A stretch of DNA of 15,151 nucleotides from Dechloromonas sp. UBA6271. GTDB lineage: Bacteria > Pseudomonadota > Gammaproteobacteria > Burkholderiales > Rhodocyclaceae. Location of the stretch: NCBI GenBank assembly GCA_002440665.1, contig DJUX01000066.1, positions 1-15,151 on the forward strand. Direction: 5' to 3'. The position numbers and the translations under genes were made by a program. The notes below the pieces were generated by a model. That model did not search any database. It was not told the DNA's origin and saw only the letters and a list, made by a program, of their open reading frames with translations. Shown in pieces: positions 8,645-15,151 of this stretch (position 1 is its first letter; each line of letters begins with the position of its first letter).

Positions 8645-10756
8645 TCAGTCACCCGCCGAGTTCGGCGGCAGCAGATCGGGCACTTCGAAAGGCTTCAGGC
8701 CCGCCGCCGGTGCTTTCGGGGCTGTGCCCGGCAGCATCTCGAAGTTCGGATGGAAGACCACCATCAGGCTGCGCAGCTGGTCGAAAGGCTTGCGGTCGCC
8801 CTCGAACTTCGCCTTGCCGGCCTTGATCAGGTCGTCGAAGGTGCTGGCACCCATCATCACCTGGTTGAGGTCGCTGCGGTTCAGCGTGATCGTCAGATCC
8901 GGCTTCGGCGCCTGTTCGCCCTTGATGTTGGTCAGCGTCGCGTTGCTCAGCTCGATCAGGTACTTCTCGCCGTTATCCGGCGTCACCAGGTTGATCGTGA
9001 AGCGCATCCCCTCTGCCTTCCTCGGGTCCATGCTGATGCCGAGGAAATCGAGCCATTGTTCGGTGGACATGGCGCGGATCACGTCGGGCCCGGCCGACCT
9101 GACCGGGTTGCCGCCCGGCAGCCCGTTGCGCAGTTCGTAAGCCCCTTGCAGGAAGATGTTGCGCAGGGTCGGGCTTTCCTTCTGATAGCCGAGTTGCTCG
9201 AAGGCGTCGGCCAGCAGATCCTTGGCCGGCTGGTTGCGCGGTTCGGCGAAGACCAGGCGGTTCAGGATTTCCGTGGCCTCCAGATACTTGCCCTGGGCGA
9301 TCAACTGCTTGCCCTTGGCGATGATCTTGGCGGAGCCGCCCATCATCTCGACGTACAGCGGTGCCGAGTCCTTCGGCGAGAGCGGGGCGATGTTGGTCGG
9401 ATTGCCGTCCCAGTAGCCGAGGAAGCGGTTGATGACGCCACGGCTGTTGTGCTGCTCCGAGCCGTGATAGCTGTGCGCCGGCCACTGCTTCCAGAGGCTG
9501 TCCGGCAGCTTGTAGACGTTCTGGATCTCGTTCACCGTGACACCCAGGTTGGCGTAATGTAGGGACTGGTTGTTCAGGTTGGCGTAGGTGTCGCGCTGCG
9601 TGCGCATCACTTCCTGGATGCGCGCGTTGCCCCAGCGCGGCCAGCTGTGCGAGGCGAACATCACTTCGGCTTCCTGGCCGAACTTGTAGAGCGCCACGTT
9701 GATCTGCTTCGACCAGTTCAGGGCGTTGCGCACCGGCGCGCCGCGCGGCGTGTAGATGTTGTGGATGGTGCCGGTGATGTTCTCCGCCGCCCAGAAGGCC
9801 TTGAACTGCGGGAAGTACGTGTTCATCTCGGCGGGCGCCTCGGTGTCTGGCGTGTTCTGGAACACCATTTTGATGCCGTCGAGCGTCACTTCCTCGAAGT
9901 CCTTGCTGATGATCTGGTTGGGCGGGATCAAACCGGTGTTGCCGTTGGCCACGTTCTTGCCGATCGACTGGTCCGCGTGACCGTGCGGGTCGCGCGGCAG
10001 CAGCACGGCGTAGGAGTATTGCGTGCGGCGCGACATGGCGTTGCCGGCGAAGACGTTCTCGGAAATCGCCTCGCGCAGGAAGCCCTCGGGGGCGATGACC
10101 TTGACCTTGCCGCTGGCGACGTCGGCTTCATCGACCACGCCGCGCACGCCGCCGAAGTGGTCGACGTGCGAATGCGAATAGACGACGCCGACGACCGGGC
10201 GCTTGCCGAGCTTCTCGTTGATGAATTCGAGCGCCGCACGTGCAGTTTCCTGTGCAGTCAGCGGGTCGAAGATGATCCAGCCGGTGTCGCCCTTGATGAA
10301 GCTGATATTGGCCAGGTCGTAGCCGCGCACCTGGTAGATCCTGCCCGGCAGGACCTCGTAGAGCCCGTAGGCCATGTTGAGCACGGCCTGGCGCTGCAGC
10401 GACGGGTGGATGCTCTGGAAGTCCTTGCCCTGCAGCAGCCACTGGTAGCTGCCCATGTCCCAGGCGACGTGGCCGGCATCGGCCATGATCTGCTTGTAGG
10501 GTGGCTCGGCGATGAAGCCCTTCTTGGCCTCGTCGAAATCGCGCTTGTCCTCGAACGGCAAGGTGGCGGAGACGCCCTTGCGCAGTTCGATGGTGAACTT
10601 CGATGGCAGGGTGCCTTTCGGGTCGAAGTGCTTGCCTACCGCCGCGCCGGGGTTGGTGACGATGGTGCCGCCGCCTCCAGACGCATGGGCCGTTGTCATT
10701 GCGCCGCCGGCGAATGCGACACTCAGCGCCAGGGCCAGTTTTCCGGAAAATTTCAT
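8645..10756 (-). CDS. sdsA1: Secreted alkyl sulfatase, SdsA1/BDS1 type
   Basis: This enzyme hydrolyses primary alkyl sulfates such as SDS to a fatty alcohol and sulfate. The chosen start (10756) has GGAG 6 nt upstream, which overlaps an in-frame ATG at 10768; this gives 703 residues. A signal peptide (residues 1-26, ending AHA) exports it. The metallo-beta-lactamase domain carries HSHVDH with His195, His197, Asp199 and His200, and further ligands Glu306, Glu325 and His370. Their spacing (106, 19 and 45 residues) equals that of the binuclear zinc ligands I recall for Pseudomonas aeruginosa SdsA1. A dimerisation domain follows (about 400-540), then a C-terminal SCP2-like domain (about 590-700) thought to bind the alkyl chain. 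It is divergent from a LysR gene, as expected for an SdsB-type regulator, and is followed on the same strand by two outer-membrane protein genes. Confidence 0.95.
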   Translation of the reverse strand: MKFSGKLALALSVAFAGGAMTTAHASGGGGTIVTNPGAAVGKHFDPKGTLPSKFTIELRKGVSATLPFEDKRDFDEAKKGFIAEPPYKQIMADAGHVAWDMGSYQWLLQGKDFQSIHPSLQRQAVLNMAYGLYEVLPGRIYQVRGYDLANISFIKGDTGWIIFDPLTAQETARAALEFINEKLGKRPVVGVVYSHSHVDHFGGVRGVVDEADVASGKVKVIAPEGFLREAISENVFAGNAMSRRTQYSYAVLLPRDPHGHADQSIGKNVANGNTGLIPPNQIISKDFEEVTLDGIKMVFQNTPDTEAPAEMNTYFPQFKAFWAAENITGTIHNIYTPRGAPVRNALNWSKQINVALYKFGQEAEVMFASHSWPRWGNARIQEVMRTQRDTYANLNNQSLHYANLGVTVNEIQNVYKLPDSLWKQWPAHSYHGSEQHNSRGVINRFLGYWDGNPTNIAPLSPKDSAPLYVEMMGGSAKIIAKGKQLIAQGKYLEATEILNRLVFAEPRNQPAKDLLADAFEQLGYQKESPTLRNIFLQGAYELRNGLPGGNPVRSAGPDVIRAMSTEQWLDFLGISMDPRKAEGMRFTINLVTPDNGEKYLIELSNATLTNIKGEQAPKPDLTITLNRSDLNQVMMGASTFDDLIKAGKAKFEGDRKPFDQLRSLMVVFHPNFEMLPGTAPKAPAAGLKPFEVPDLLPPNSAGD

Positions 10757-10867
10757 GCGAGTCTCCATTTTTATTCAAGGTGTTGCGCCGCCGACGGTGC
10801 CTGGCGCATGTCAGGACGGTGCTGCGGAAGATCCTGCAGGCAACTGTCCGCAGTGGGTTGCAGAGGC

Positions 10868-10897
10868 ATTATTGGCATGGAATTTCGATTCCGGCAA
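10868..10897 (-). promoter_or_regulatory. Predicted promoter of the alkyl sulfatase
   Basis: On the minus strand, TTGCCG (-35, 10892-10897) and AATAAT (-10, 10868-10873, 5 of 6 to consensus) are 18 bp apart. Transcription would begin near 10861 and leave a leader of about 105 nt before the sulfatase start. A short dyad (10879-10892) occupies the spacer. This region is clearly more AT-rich than its surroundings. Confidence 0.45.
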
Positions 10898-10936
10898 ATA
10901 GCCATTTCTATAGATGTGATAACCTTTTGCTTATCA
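10879..10936. promoter_or_regulatory. Predicted LysR operator: three dyads
   Basis: Three inverted repeats follow one another: GGAAT-N4-ATTCC (10879-10892), ATAG-N6-CTAT (10898-10911) and TGATAA-N8-TTATCA (10917-10936). Their centres are 19 and 22 bp apart, about two helical turns. Relative to the predicted sulfatase start site near 10861, the last dyad is centred at about -65 and the middle one at about -43. These are the usual places of the recognition and activation sites of LysR regulators. The strongest dyad ends on the A of the lysR start codon, which would allow autorepression. The repeats are seen directly; binding is inferred. Confidence 0.45.
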
Positions 10937-11898
10937 TGATTACCCAGCGCCGCCTTCGCCACCTGTTGCTGCTCGTCGAGTACGGGCATTTCGGGCGTGC
11001 GGCGACGGCGCTCAACATCTCGCAACCGGCGCTCACCAAGAGCATCCAGGCGCTGGAGGCGGAACTGGGCGTCATGCTGCTGGACCGCAAGCGGGGCGCC
11101 GTCGTGCTGACGGCTTTCGGCGAACTGGTCGTCCAGCGCAGCAGGACATTGCTCAATGCCGAAGAGGATCTGCTGCGCGAGATCGGTTTGCTCGCCGGGC
11201 TCGAGACGGGTTCGTTGCGCGTGGCGCTGGGACCTTATCCCAGCGTGATTTCGGGCTACCCCGCCATGGCGCGACTGCTCGCCCGGCGCCCGAAAATCAC
11301 CGTCGCGGTGCACGTCGCCGGCTGGCGCGCAGTGGCGCACCAGGTGGCGGCGCGCGCGGTGGATCTCGGTCTGGCCGAACTGAGCGGCGTCCCGGAAGAT
11401 GACCAGTTCGCGACCGAGCTGGTCGGCCAGCATTGCGGCCGCATCTTTTGCCGTCCCGGGCATCCCGTTCTCGCCGCCGGCCGGGTGGCGCTACCCGCGC
11501 TGCTCGAATTCCCGTGGATCGCGTCGCGGATTCCCGCGCGCATAGCGGCGGGCCTGCCGCGCTCACTTGGGCGCGCTGGCAAGATCGATGCGCTCAGCGG
11601 CGACTTCATCCCGGCCATCATGATCGATGTGCCGATGCAGATCGCCGATCTGCTGGCCGGCAGCAACACCCTGGCGCTCGCCTCGCTGGCGCTCATGGAG
11701 CGCGATCTGGACGCCGGCAACGTGGCCGTGGTGCCGACCAGCAAGGTCGCCTTCCAGGCCAGCTACGGCTTCATTCACCTGAAGGATCGTTCGCTGACTC
11801 CTGCCGCACGGGCCTACATGGACGAGGTGCGCGCCGTCGAAGCCGAGATCGTCGAGCGCGAGGCGGCGCTGGCCAGCCGCTACGGCGACCGCCTGTAG
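10936..11898 (+). CDS. LysR-family transcriptional regulator, SdsB-like
   Basis: This 320-residue protein has an N-terminal winged helix-turn-helix (about residues 3-62: LRHLLLLVEYGHFGRAATALNISQPALTKSIQALEAELG). It is followed by a linker helix and a periplasmic-binding-protein-like effector domain (about 92-305). The ATG at 10936 is preferred because LysR proteins normally start a few residues before the helix-turn-helix; the open frame extends upstream without similarity. No Shine-Dalgarno sequence is visible before it, and the upstream bases form a dyad. In Pseudomonas the LysR protein SdsB activates the divergent alkyl sulfatase gene, and the arrangement here is the same, so control of the sulfatase is the best guess. 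The NuoM/DabA genes lie 92 nt downstream on the same strand, and LysR genes also occur near some DAB operons, so a second target is possible. The effector is unknown. Confidence 0.93.
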   Translation: MITQRRLRHLLLLVEYGHFGRAATALNISQPALTKSIQALEAELGVMLLDRKRGAVVLTAFGELVVQRSRTLLNAEEDLLREIGLLAGLETGSLRVALGPYPSVISGYPAMARLLARRPKITVAVHVAGWRAVAHQVAARAVDLGLAELSGVPEDDQFATELVGQHCGRIFCRPGHPVLAAGRVALPALLEFPWIASRIPARIAAGLPRSLGRAGKIDALSGDFIPAIMIDVPMQIADLLAGSNTLALASLALMERDLDAGNVAVVPTSKVAFQASYGFIHLKDRSLTPAARAYMDEVRAVEAEIVEREAALASRYGDRL

Positions 11899-11931
11899 GG
11901 CTCGCTCAGTTGTCGGCAAGACGTCAGGCGC

Positions 11932-11940
11932 TGGCATAAT
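11932..11940 (+). promoter_or_regulatory. Extended -10 promoter of the NuoM-like/dabA operon
   Basis: TGG followed by CATAAT forms an extended -10 element (TG at 11932-11933, hexamer 11935-11940). A TTGTCG at 11910-11915 could be a -35, although its 19-bp spacing is long. Predicted transcription starts at about 11947. This gives the downstream operon a promoter separate from that of the lysR gene, which ends at 11898. Confidence 0.45.
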
Positions 11941-11946
11941 CGCGGA

Positions 11947-11997
11947 ATGAAAATAACGAAGGTCACGAAGACCGGAGGCGGGGACGTGGCGTGCTGA
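11947..11997 (+). CDS. Possible 16-codon leader peptide overlapping the NuoM-like gene
   Basis: An ATG at about the predicted transcription start opens a 16-codon frame (MKITKVTKTGGGDVAC) whose TGA (11995-11997) lies 5 bases inside the next gene, which starts with GTG at 11991. It would be leaderless. Its lysine/threonine-rich start and overlap could couple translation to the NuoM-like gene. Short frames arise by chance, so this is a weak call. The GGAGG at 11974-11978 inside it is the likely ribosome-binding site for the NuoM-like gene. Confidence 0.2.
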   Translation: MKITKVTKTGGGDVAC

Positions 11998-13439
11998 AGG
12001 TGCTGGTTTTCATGCCGGTGCTGGGGGCGCTCGCCGTGGCGGGGTTGCCGATGCGCCGGGCCGTCTGGCTGTGGCGCCTGGCGATGCTGTTCGCGCTGGC
12101 GGCGCTCGGCTACGCGCTGTGGCTGGCCGCCGGTTTCGACCCGGCCGGGCCGGCGATCCAGTTTCACGAAAGCCGGCCGTGGAATGTCCGGCTCGGCTCG
12201 TATTTTGCGCTCGGCATCGACGGCATCGCGCTGGCGATGGTGCTGCTGACCGCCTTGCTGACGCTGATCGCGGTATTGGTGTCGCGGCGCATGGAAGACG
12301 GTGCGCGCCTCTATTTCACGCTGGTGCTGCTGCTCGAATCGGCGATGTTCGGCGTGTTCACCGCGCGCGACTGGTCGCTGTTCTACGTCTTCTGGGAAGC
12401 GACGCTGATTCCGCTGTTCTTCCTGATCGACCGCCTTGGCGGCCCCAACCGGCAGCGGGCGGCGCTCAACTTCTTCCTGTACACCTTGGGCGGCTCGGTG
12501 TTCATGCTGGTGGCGCTGCTTTTCCTCTACGACGCGGCGCCCGGCCACAGCTTCGCGATGGGCGACATGGCCGAGGGCGGGCGCGATCTGCCGCTCAACA
12601 CGCAGCTGCTGATTTTCGCCGGCTTGTTCATCGGCTTCGGCGTCAAGATGCCGGTCTTTCCGCTCCATGGCTGGCTGCCGCTGGCCCACGTCGAGGCGCC
12701 GAGCCCGGTCTCCATCCTGCTCTCCGGTGTGCTGCTCAAGATGGGCGCCTACGGCCTGATCCGTGCCGTCGAAACGCTGCCCGCCGCGCTGCTGGCGACG
12801 CAGGACTGGCTGGCGGCGCTCGCCTTCATCAGCCTGATTTATGGCGGCGTGCTCGCCTGGCGCCAGCAGGATCTCAAGGCGATGGTCGCCTATTCGTCGA
12901 TCTCGCACATGGGCGTCGTCCTGCTCGGCATCGCCACGCTCAACGTCACCGGACTGACCGGCGCGGTGATGCAGATGGTCGCGCACGGCCTGACAGCGGC
13001 AACGCTGTTCCTCGTCGTCGGCCTGCTCTACCAGCGCACGCACAGCCGCGATCTGGCCGACTACGGCTGCCTGCTCGGCCGGGCGCCGCGCTTCGCCTTC
13101 TTCATTGCCTTCGCCTTGCTGGCGGCCATCGGCCTGCCCGGCAGCGCCGGCTTCATTGCCGAACTGCACGCGCTGGTCGGCGGTTTCGGGCGCTGGGGCG
13201 GCTGGATTCTGCTCGTTTGCATCGGCATGCTGATCGGTGCCGCCTACGGCCTGCGCGTCATCGGCCGCCTGTGCATGCGCGGCCTGCCGGCGCAGGAGAT
13301 CGCCGACATGACGCGCACCGAAACGGCGGCGGCGGGGCTGCTCGGGATCTCCATCGTCGCCCTCGGCGTCTGGCCGGCGCCGCTGCTCGATCTGGTGGCC
13401 GGCAGCGTCGGCCGGGTCGGCCGGCTGTTCGGTGGCTGA
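11991..13439 (+). CDS. NuoM-like proton-conducting membrane subunit, partner of DabA
   Basis: This 482-residue inner-membrane protein, with about 13-14 hydrophobic segments, belongs to the antiporter-like subunits of complex I and Mrp (Proton_antipo_M family). Charged residues of the proton channel are kept: Glu136 in FYVFWEATLIPLFFLID, Lys219 in GFGVKMPVFPLHGWLPLAHVEAP, Lys250 in SGVLLKMGAYGLIR and Glu391 in GSAGFIAELHALVGGF. These appear equivalent to Glu144, Lys234, Lys265 and Glu407 of E. coli NuoM. The GTG start has GGAGG 12 nt upstream, rather far; an in-frame ATG at 12012 is the alternative. No other complex I gene is near. Instead a DUF2309/DabA gene follows after 1 nt, so this protein most likely feeds cation or proton flow to an inorganic-carbon pump, taking the role of DabB. 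Its motifs are closer to NuoM than to the NuoL/MrpA type usually described for DabB. Confidence 0.9.
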   Translation: MLKVLVFMPVLGALAVAGLPMRRAVWLWRLAMLFALAALGYALWLAAGFDPAGPAIQFHESRPWNVRLGSYFALGIDGIALAMVLLTALLTLIAVLVSRRMEDGARLYFTLVLLLESAMFGVFTARDWSLFYVFWEATLIPLFFLIDRLGGPNRQRAALNFFLYTLGGSVFMLVALLFLYDAAPGHSFAMGDMAEGGRDLPLNTQLLIFAGLFIGFGVKMPVFPLHGWLPLAHVEAPSPVSILLSGVLLKMGAYGLIRAVETLPAALLATQDWLAALAFISLIYGGVLAWRQQDLKAMVAYSSISHMGVVLLGIATLNVTGLTGAVMQMVAHGLTAATLFLVVGLLYQRTHSRDLADYGCLLGRAPRFAFFIAFALLAAIGLPGSAGFIAELHALVGGFGRWGGWILLVCIGMLIGAAYGLRVIGRLCMRGLPAQEIADMTRTETAAAGLLGISIVALGVWPAPLLDLVAGSVGRVGRLFGG

Positions 13440-13440
13440 G

Positions 13441-15151
13441 ATGGACGACCATCGCCACCTGCCGCTGCGCGAACGCCTCGCCCACTGGGTCGAACACCTG
13501 ACGCACGTGCTGCCGGCGCAGGCGCCGATCCGCGAATTTGTCCATCACAACACCCTGCACGGCTTCCAGCACCTGCCCTTTCCCGAGGCGCTGGCCGCCG
13601 CCCAGCGCCTGAACGGCGCCGCCCCCTACCTGCCGGAAGCGCTCTTTCGCGAACTGCTGGCGCAGGGGCGTATCACCCTGGCCGACCTTGACGCCGCCCT
13701 CGACGATGCCGGCATCCGCGATCTCGATAGCGACGTGCGGCGCGGCCTTTCCCGGCGCGACGTGCTGCTCGCCAGCCTGCGCCTGGCGCCGGAGGATGCC
13801 GGCCAAGCGCGGCGGGATTGGCAGGCGCGTGAACATGGCACGCCGGCCAATCCCGTTTTTGCCCATTTTTCGGCGTCGACCGCAACAGGCGGCGAAACGG
13901 CCGCCGACTGGCGGGAAGCGGCGGCGCAGCGCTGGGCGGCGCTGTGCGCACGGATCGGCCGCGAGTGGACGCTGCGCAGCCTGCTCGAACACCTGACCGG
14001 CGAAGATGTACTCGAGCGCGTGCGCACCGTGCTGCAGCGCCATCTCGCCGCCCATCTCGACCTCGGCGTCGCCGCCTGGCGCAACCCGCAGCGCGAGCTT
14101 GGCTTCTACGCCGCCTGGCGTGCCTGTGCCGGCCTCGACATGGCCTGGGAACTCAACGAACTGCCGAACGTGCGCGACGAAATCGCCTGGCTGCCGGCCG
14201 ACCCGGTCGACGTCCTCGGCGAGGAACTGGCGCGCCTGATCGCCGACGAAAGCCTGTGGCCCGGCTATCTCGAACGCCTGGCCCTGGAAATGCCAGGCTG
14301 GTCCGGCATGTTCCTGTGGCGCGCGCGCAACCCGGAGCGCGGCGACGGTACGCCGGTCGCCATGGTCGATTACCTGGCCGTGCGCGTCCTGCTCGAACGC
14401 CTGTTGTGCGAGGACCTGACGCGGCGCCTGAGCGGCACGCCGCTGTCCTTCGCCGACCTGCAGGCCTGTTTCGCCGCCCGTCCGGCCGAGTTCTTCGTCC
14501 GCGACGCCCTGCGCAGCCGGCCGCTGGCCGAGGATTTGCAGCAGCAGGCGGCGCGCCTCTGCCGCGCTGCCGAAGCCGGCCTGGGCGATGCGGCGGCCTG
14601 GGAAGCGCTGGCGGCAGAGATCGCCATGCACGGCGAATCGCTCGCGGCCGCGCGCGCTAGCCGTCTGCAGGCACTGACGGCAACGCTCGGTCTCAGCGCC
14701 GGCGACGTCGAAACGCTGACCCCCGAAGATGCCGAGGCCTTGCTCGCCTGCGCCGCCAGCCTTGACCCGCTGGCGCGCGGCCATGTCTGGCTGCTCGCCT
14801 ACGAACGCCACTACCGCGAGCAGATTTTTACGGCGCTCGCCGCCAATTACCCGCGCCGCAAGGAGCTTGGCCAGCCGAGCGCCCAGGTCGTCTTCTGCAT
14901 GGACGACCGCGAGGAGGGCACGCGCCGCCACCTGGAGGAGTTGGCGGCGGGGGTGGAAACCTACGGCGCCGCCGGTTTCTTCGGCGTGCCGATGTACTGG
15001 CAGGGCGTCGACGACGCGGCGCGCAGCGCGCTCTGTCCGGTCGTCGTGCAGCCGGTCCACGCCGTTCGCGAAACCGCCGCGCCGGGCAGCGAGGCGGCGC
15101 TCGACCACCATGCCGGCCGCCGCCGCTGGCGCCTCGCCTGGCGCGAGCGCC
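13441..15151 (+). CDS. dabA: DUF2309/DabA-like inorganic carbon uptake protein (3' end missing)
   Basis: The reading frame is open from ATG 13441 to the window edge (570 codons, no stop), so the gene is partial. The N-terminus carries the family signature PIREFVHHNTLHGFQHLPF (about residues 29-47). The zinc-site segment reads VVFCMDDREE, with Cys486, Asp488 and Arg490 in the Cys-x-Asp-x-Arg spacing of C351/D353/R355 in Halothiobacillus DabA, which resembles beta-carbonic anhydrases. The remaining His and Cys ligands would lie beyond the window. Because the Cys is at 486 rather than about 351, this is a long variant with a larger N-terminal region, probably around 1000 residues in all. DAB complexes couple a cation gradient to one-way hydration of CO2 to bicarbonate at the inner membrane. 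The gene starts 1 nt after the stop of the NuoM-like subunit, so the two are surely cotranscribed. Confidence 0.9.
   Translation, partial: MDDHRHLPLRERLAHWVEHLTHVLPAQAPIREFVHHNTLHGFQHLPFPEALAAAQRLNGAAPYLPEALFRELLAQGRITLADLDAALDDAGIRDLDSDVRRGLSRRDVLLASLRLAPEDAGQARRDWQAREHGTPANPVFAHFSASTATGGETAADWREAAAQRWAALCARIGREWTLRSLLEHLTGEDVLERVRTVLQRHLAAHLDLGVAAWRNPQRELGFYAAWRACAGLDMAWELNELPNVRDEIAWLPADPVDVLGEELARLIADESLWPGYLERLALEMPGWSGMFLWRARNPERGDGTPVAMVDYLAVRVLLERLLCEDLTRRLSGTPLSFADLQACFAARPAEFFVRDALRSRPLAEDLQQQAARLCRAAEAGLGDAAAWEALAAEIAMHGESLAAARASRLQALTATLGLSAGDVETLTPEDAEALLACAASLDPLARGHVWLLAYERHYREQIFTALAANYPRRKELGQPSAQVVFCMDDREEGTRRHLEELAAGVETYGAAGFFGVPMYWQGVDDAARSALCPVVVQPVHAVRETAAPGSEAALDHHAGRRRWRLAWRER

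Noticed and set aside
8376..8645. An 89-codon minus-strand frame between the sulfatase and the barrel gene
   Set aside because: It is mostly intergenic, overlaps the true signal-peptide frame in another register, and has no hydrophobic or domain pattern.
9647..10939. A 430-codon plus-strand frame opposite the alkyl sulfatase
   Set aside because: It is a coding shadow; the minus strand encodes the full set of sulfatase metal ligands with correct spacing.
10936..13439. The LysR gene as part of the NuoM/DabA system
   Set aside because: Some DAB loci have a nearby LysR gene, but this one is divergent from the sulfatase with operator-like dyads facing it, and the NuoM-like gene has its own extended -10. 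The SdsB-like role is the better reading, although a dual role is not excluded.
11991..13439. The NuoM-like gene as part of respiratory complex I
   Set aside because: No other nuo gene is near, and it is 1 nt from a DUF2309 gene, which points to a carbon-uptake pair.
13258..15111. A 617-codon minus-strand frame opposite the DabA-like gene
   Set aside because: It is a shadow of the plus-strand frame, which carries the DUF2309 signature and the Cys-x-Asp-x-Arg motif and runs open to the window edge.

Overview
The window is GC-rich and densely coded. It looks like a chromosomal segment of a betaproteobacterium, plausibly Rhodocyclales (Azonexus/Dechloromonas-like). That placement rests on the overall style of the proteins, a full-length DnaE of the E. 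coli type, and short leaders with -10-like boxes right before start codons. It is an inference from reading, not from a search. I see no rRNA, tRNA, CRISPR array, insertion sequence or prophage gene.

Layout. (1) 1-1712: an enoyl-CoA hydratase-fold protein of the ECHDC3 type on the minus strand, ending next to a perfect 10-bp hairpin, and a divergent MgtC/SapB-family membrane protein with a good promoter. (2) 1773-6033: a plus-strand run of dnaE (DNA polymerase III alpha), a WbuC-type cupin overlapping it by 4 nt, and an EmrE-like SMR efflux protein. (3) 6156-11898: an apparent alkyl-sulfate utilisation locus. On the minus strand are a secreted SdsA1-type alkyl sulfatase, an outer-membrane beta-barrel gene broken by a one-base frameshift, and a FadL/OmpP1 channel. 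A LysR regulator is divergent from the sulfatase across a 179-bp region holding three dyads. (4) 11932-15151: an extended -10 promoter, a possible 16-codon leader peptide, a NuoM-like proton-channel subunit and, 1 nt later, a DUF2309/DabA-like zinc protein that runs off the window.

How the genes may work together. The sulfatase would release fatty alcohols from alkyl sulfates at the cell surface or in the periplasm. FadL, and the barrel when intact, could move hydrophobic products or substrates across the outer membrane, with the LysR protein acting like SdsB. The NuoM-like/DabA pair has the architecture of a DAB (MpsAB-type) inorganic-carbon uptake system, in which a cation-driven membrane subunit powers vectorial CO2 hydration. 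Its membrane subunit looks NuoM-like, and the zinc-site motif seen in DabA (Cys-x-Asp-x-Arg) is intact. The most notable observations are the LysR operator geometry, the frameshifted barrel, the NuoM-type DAB variant and the missing catalytic glutamates in the hydratase-fold protein.
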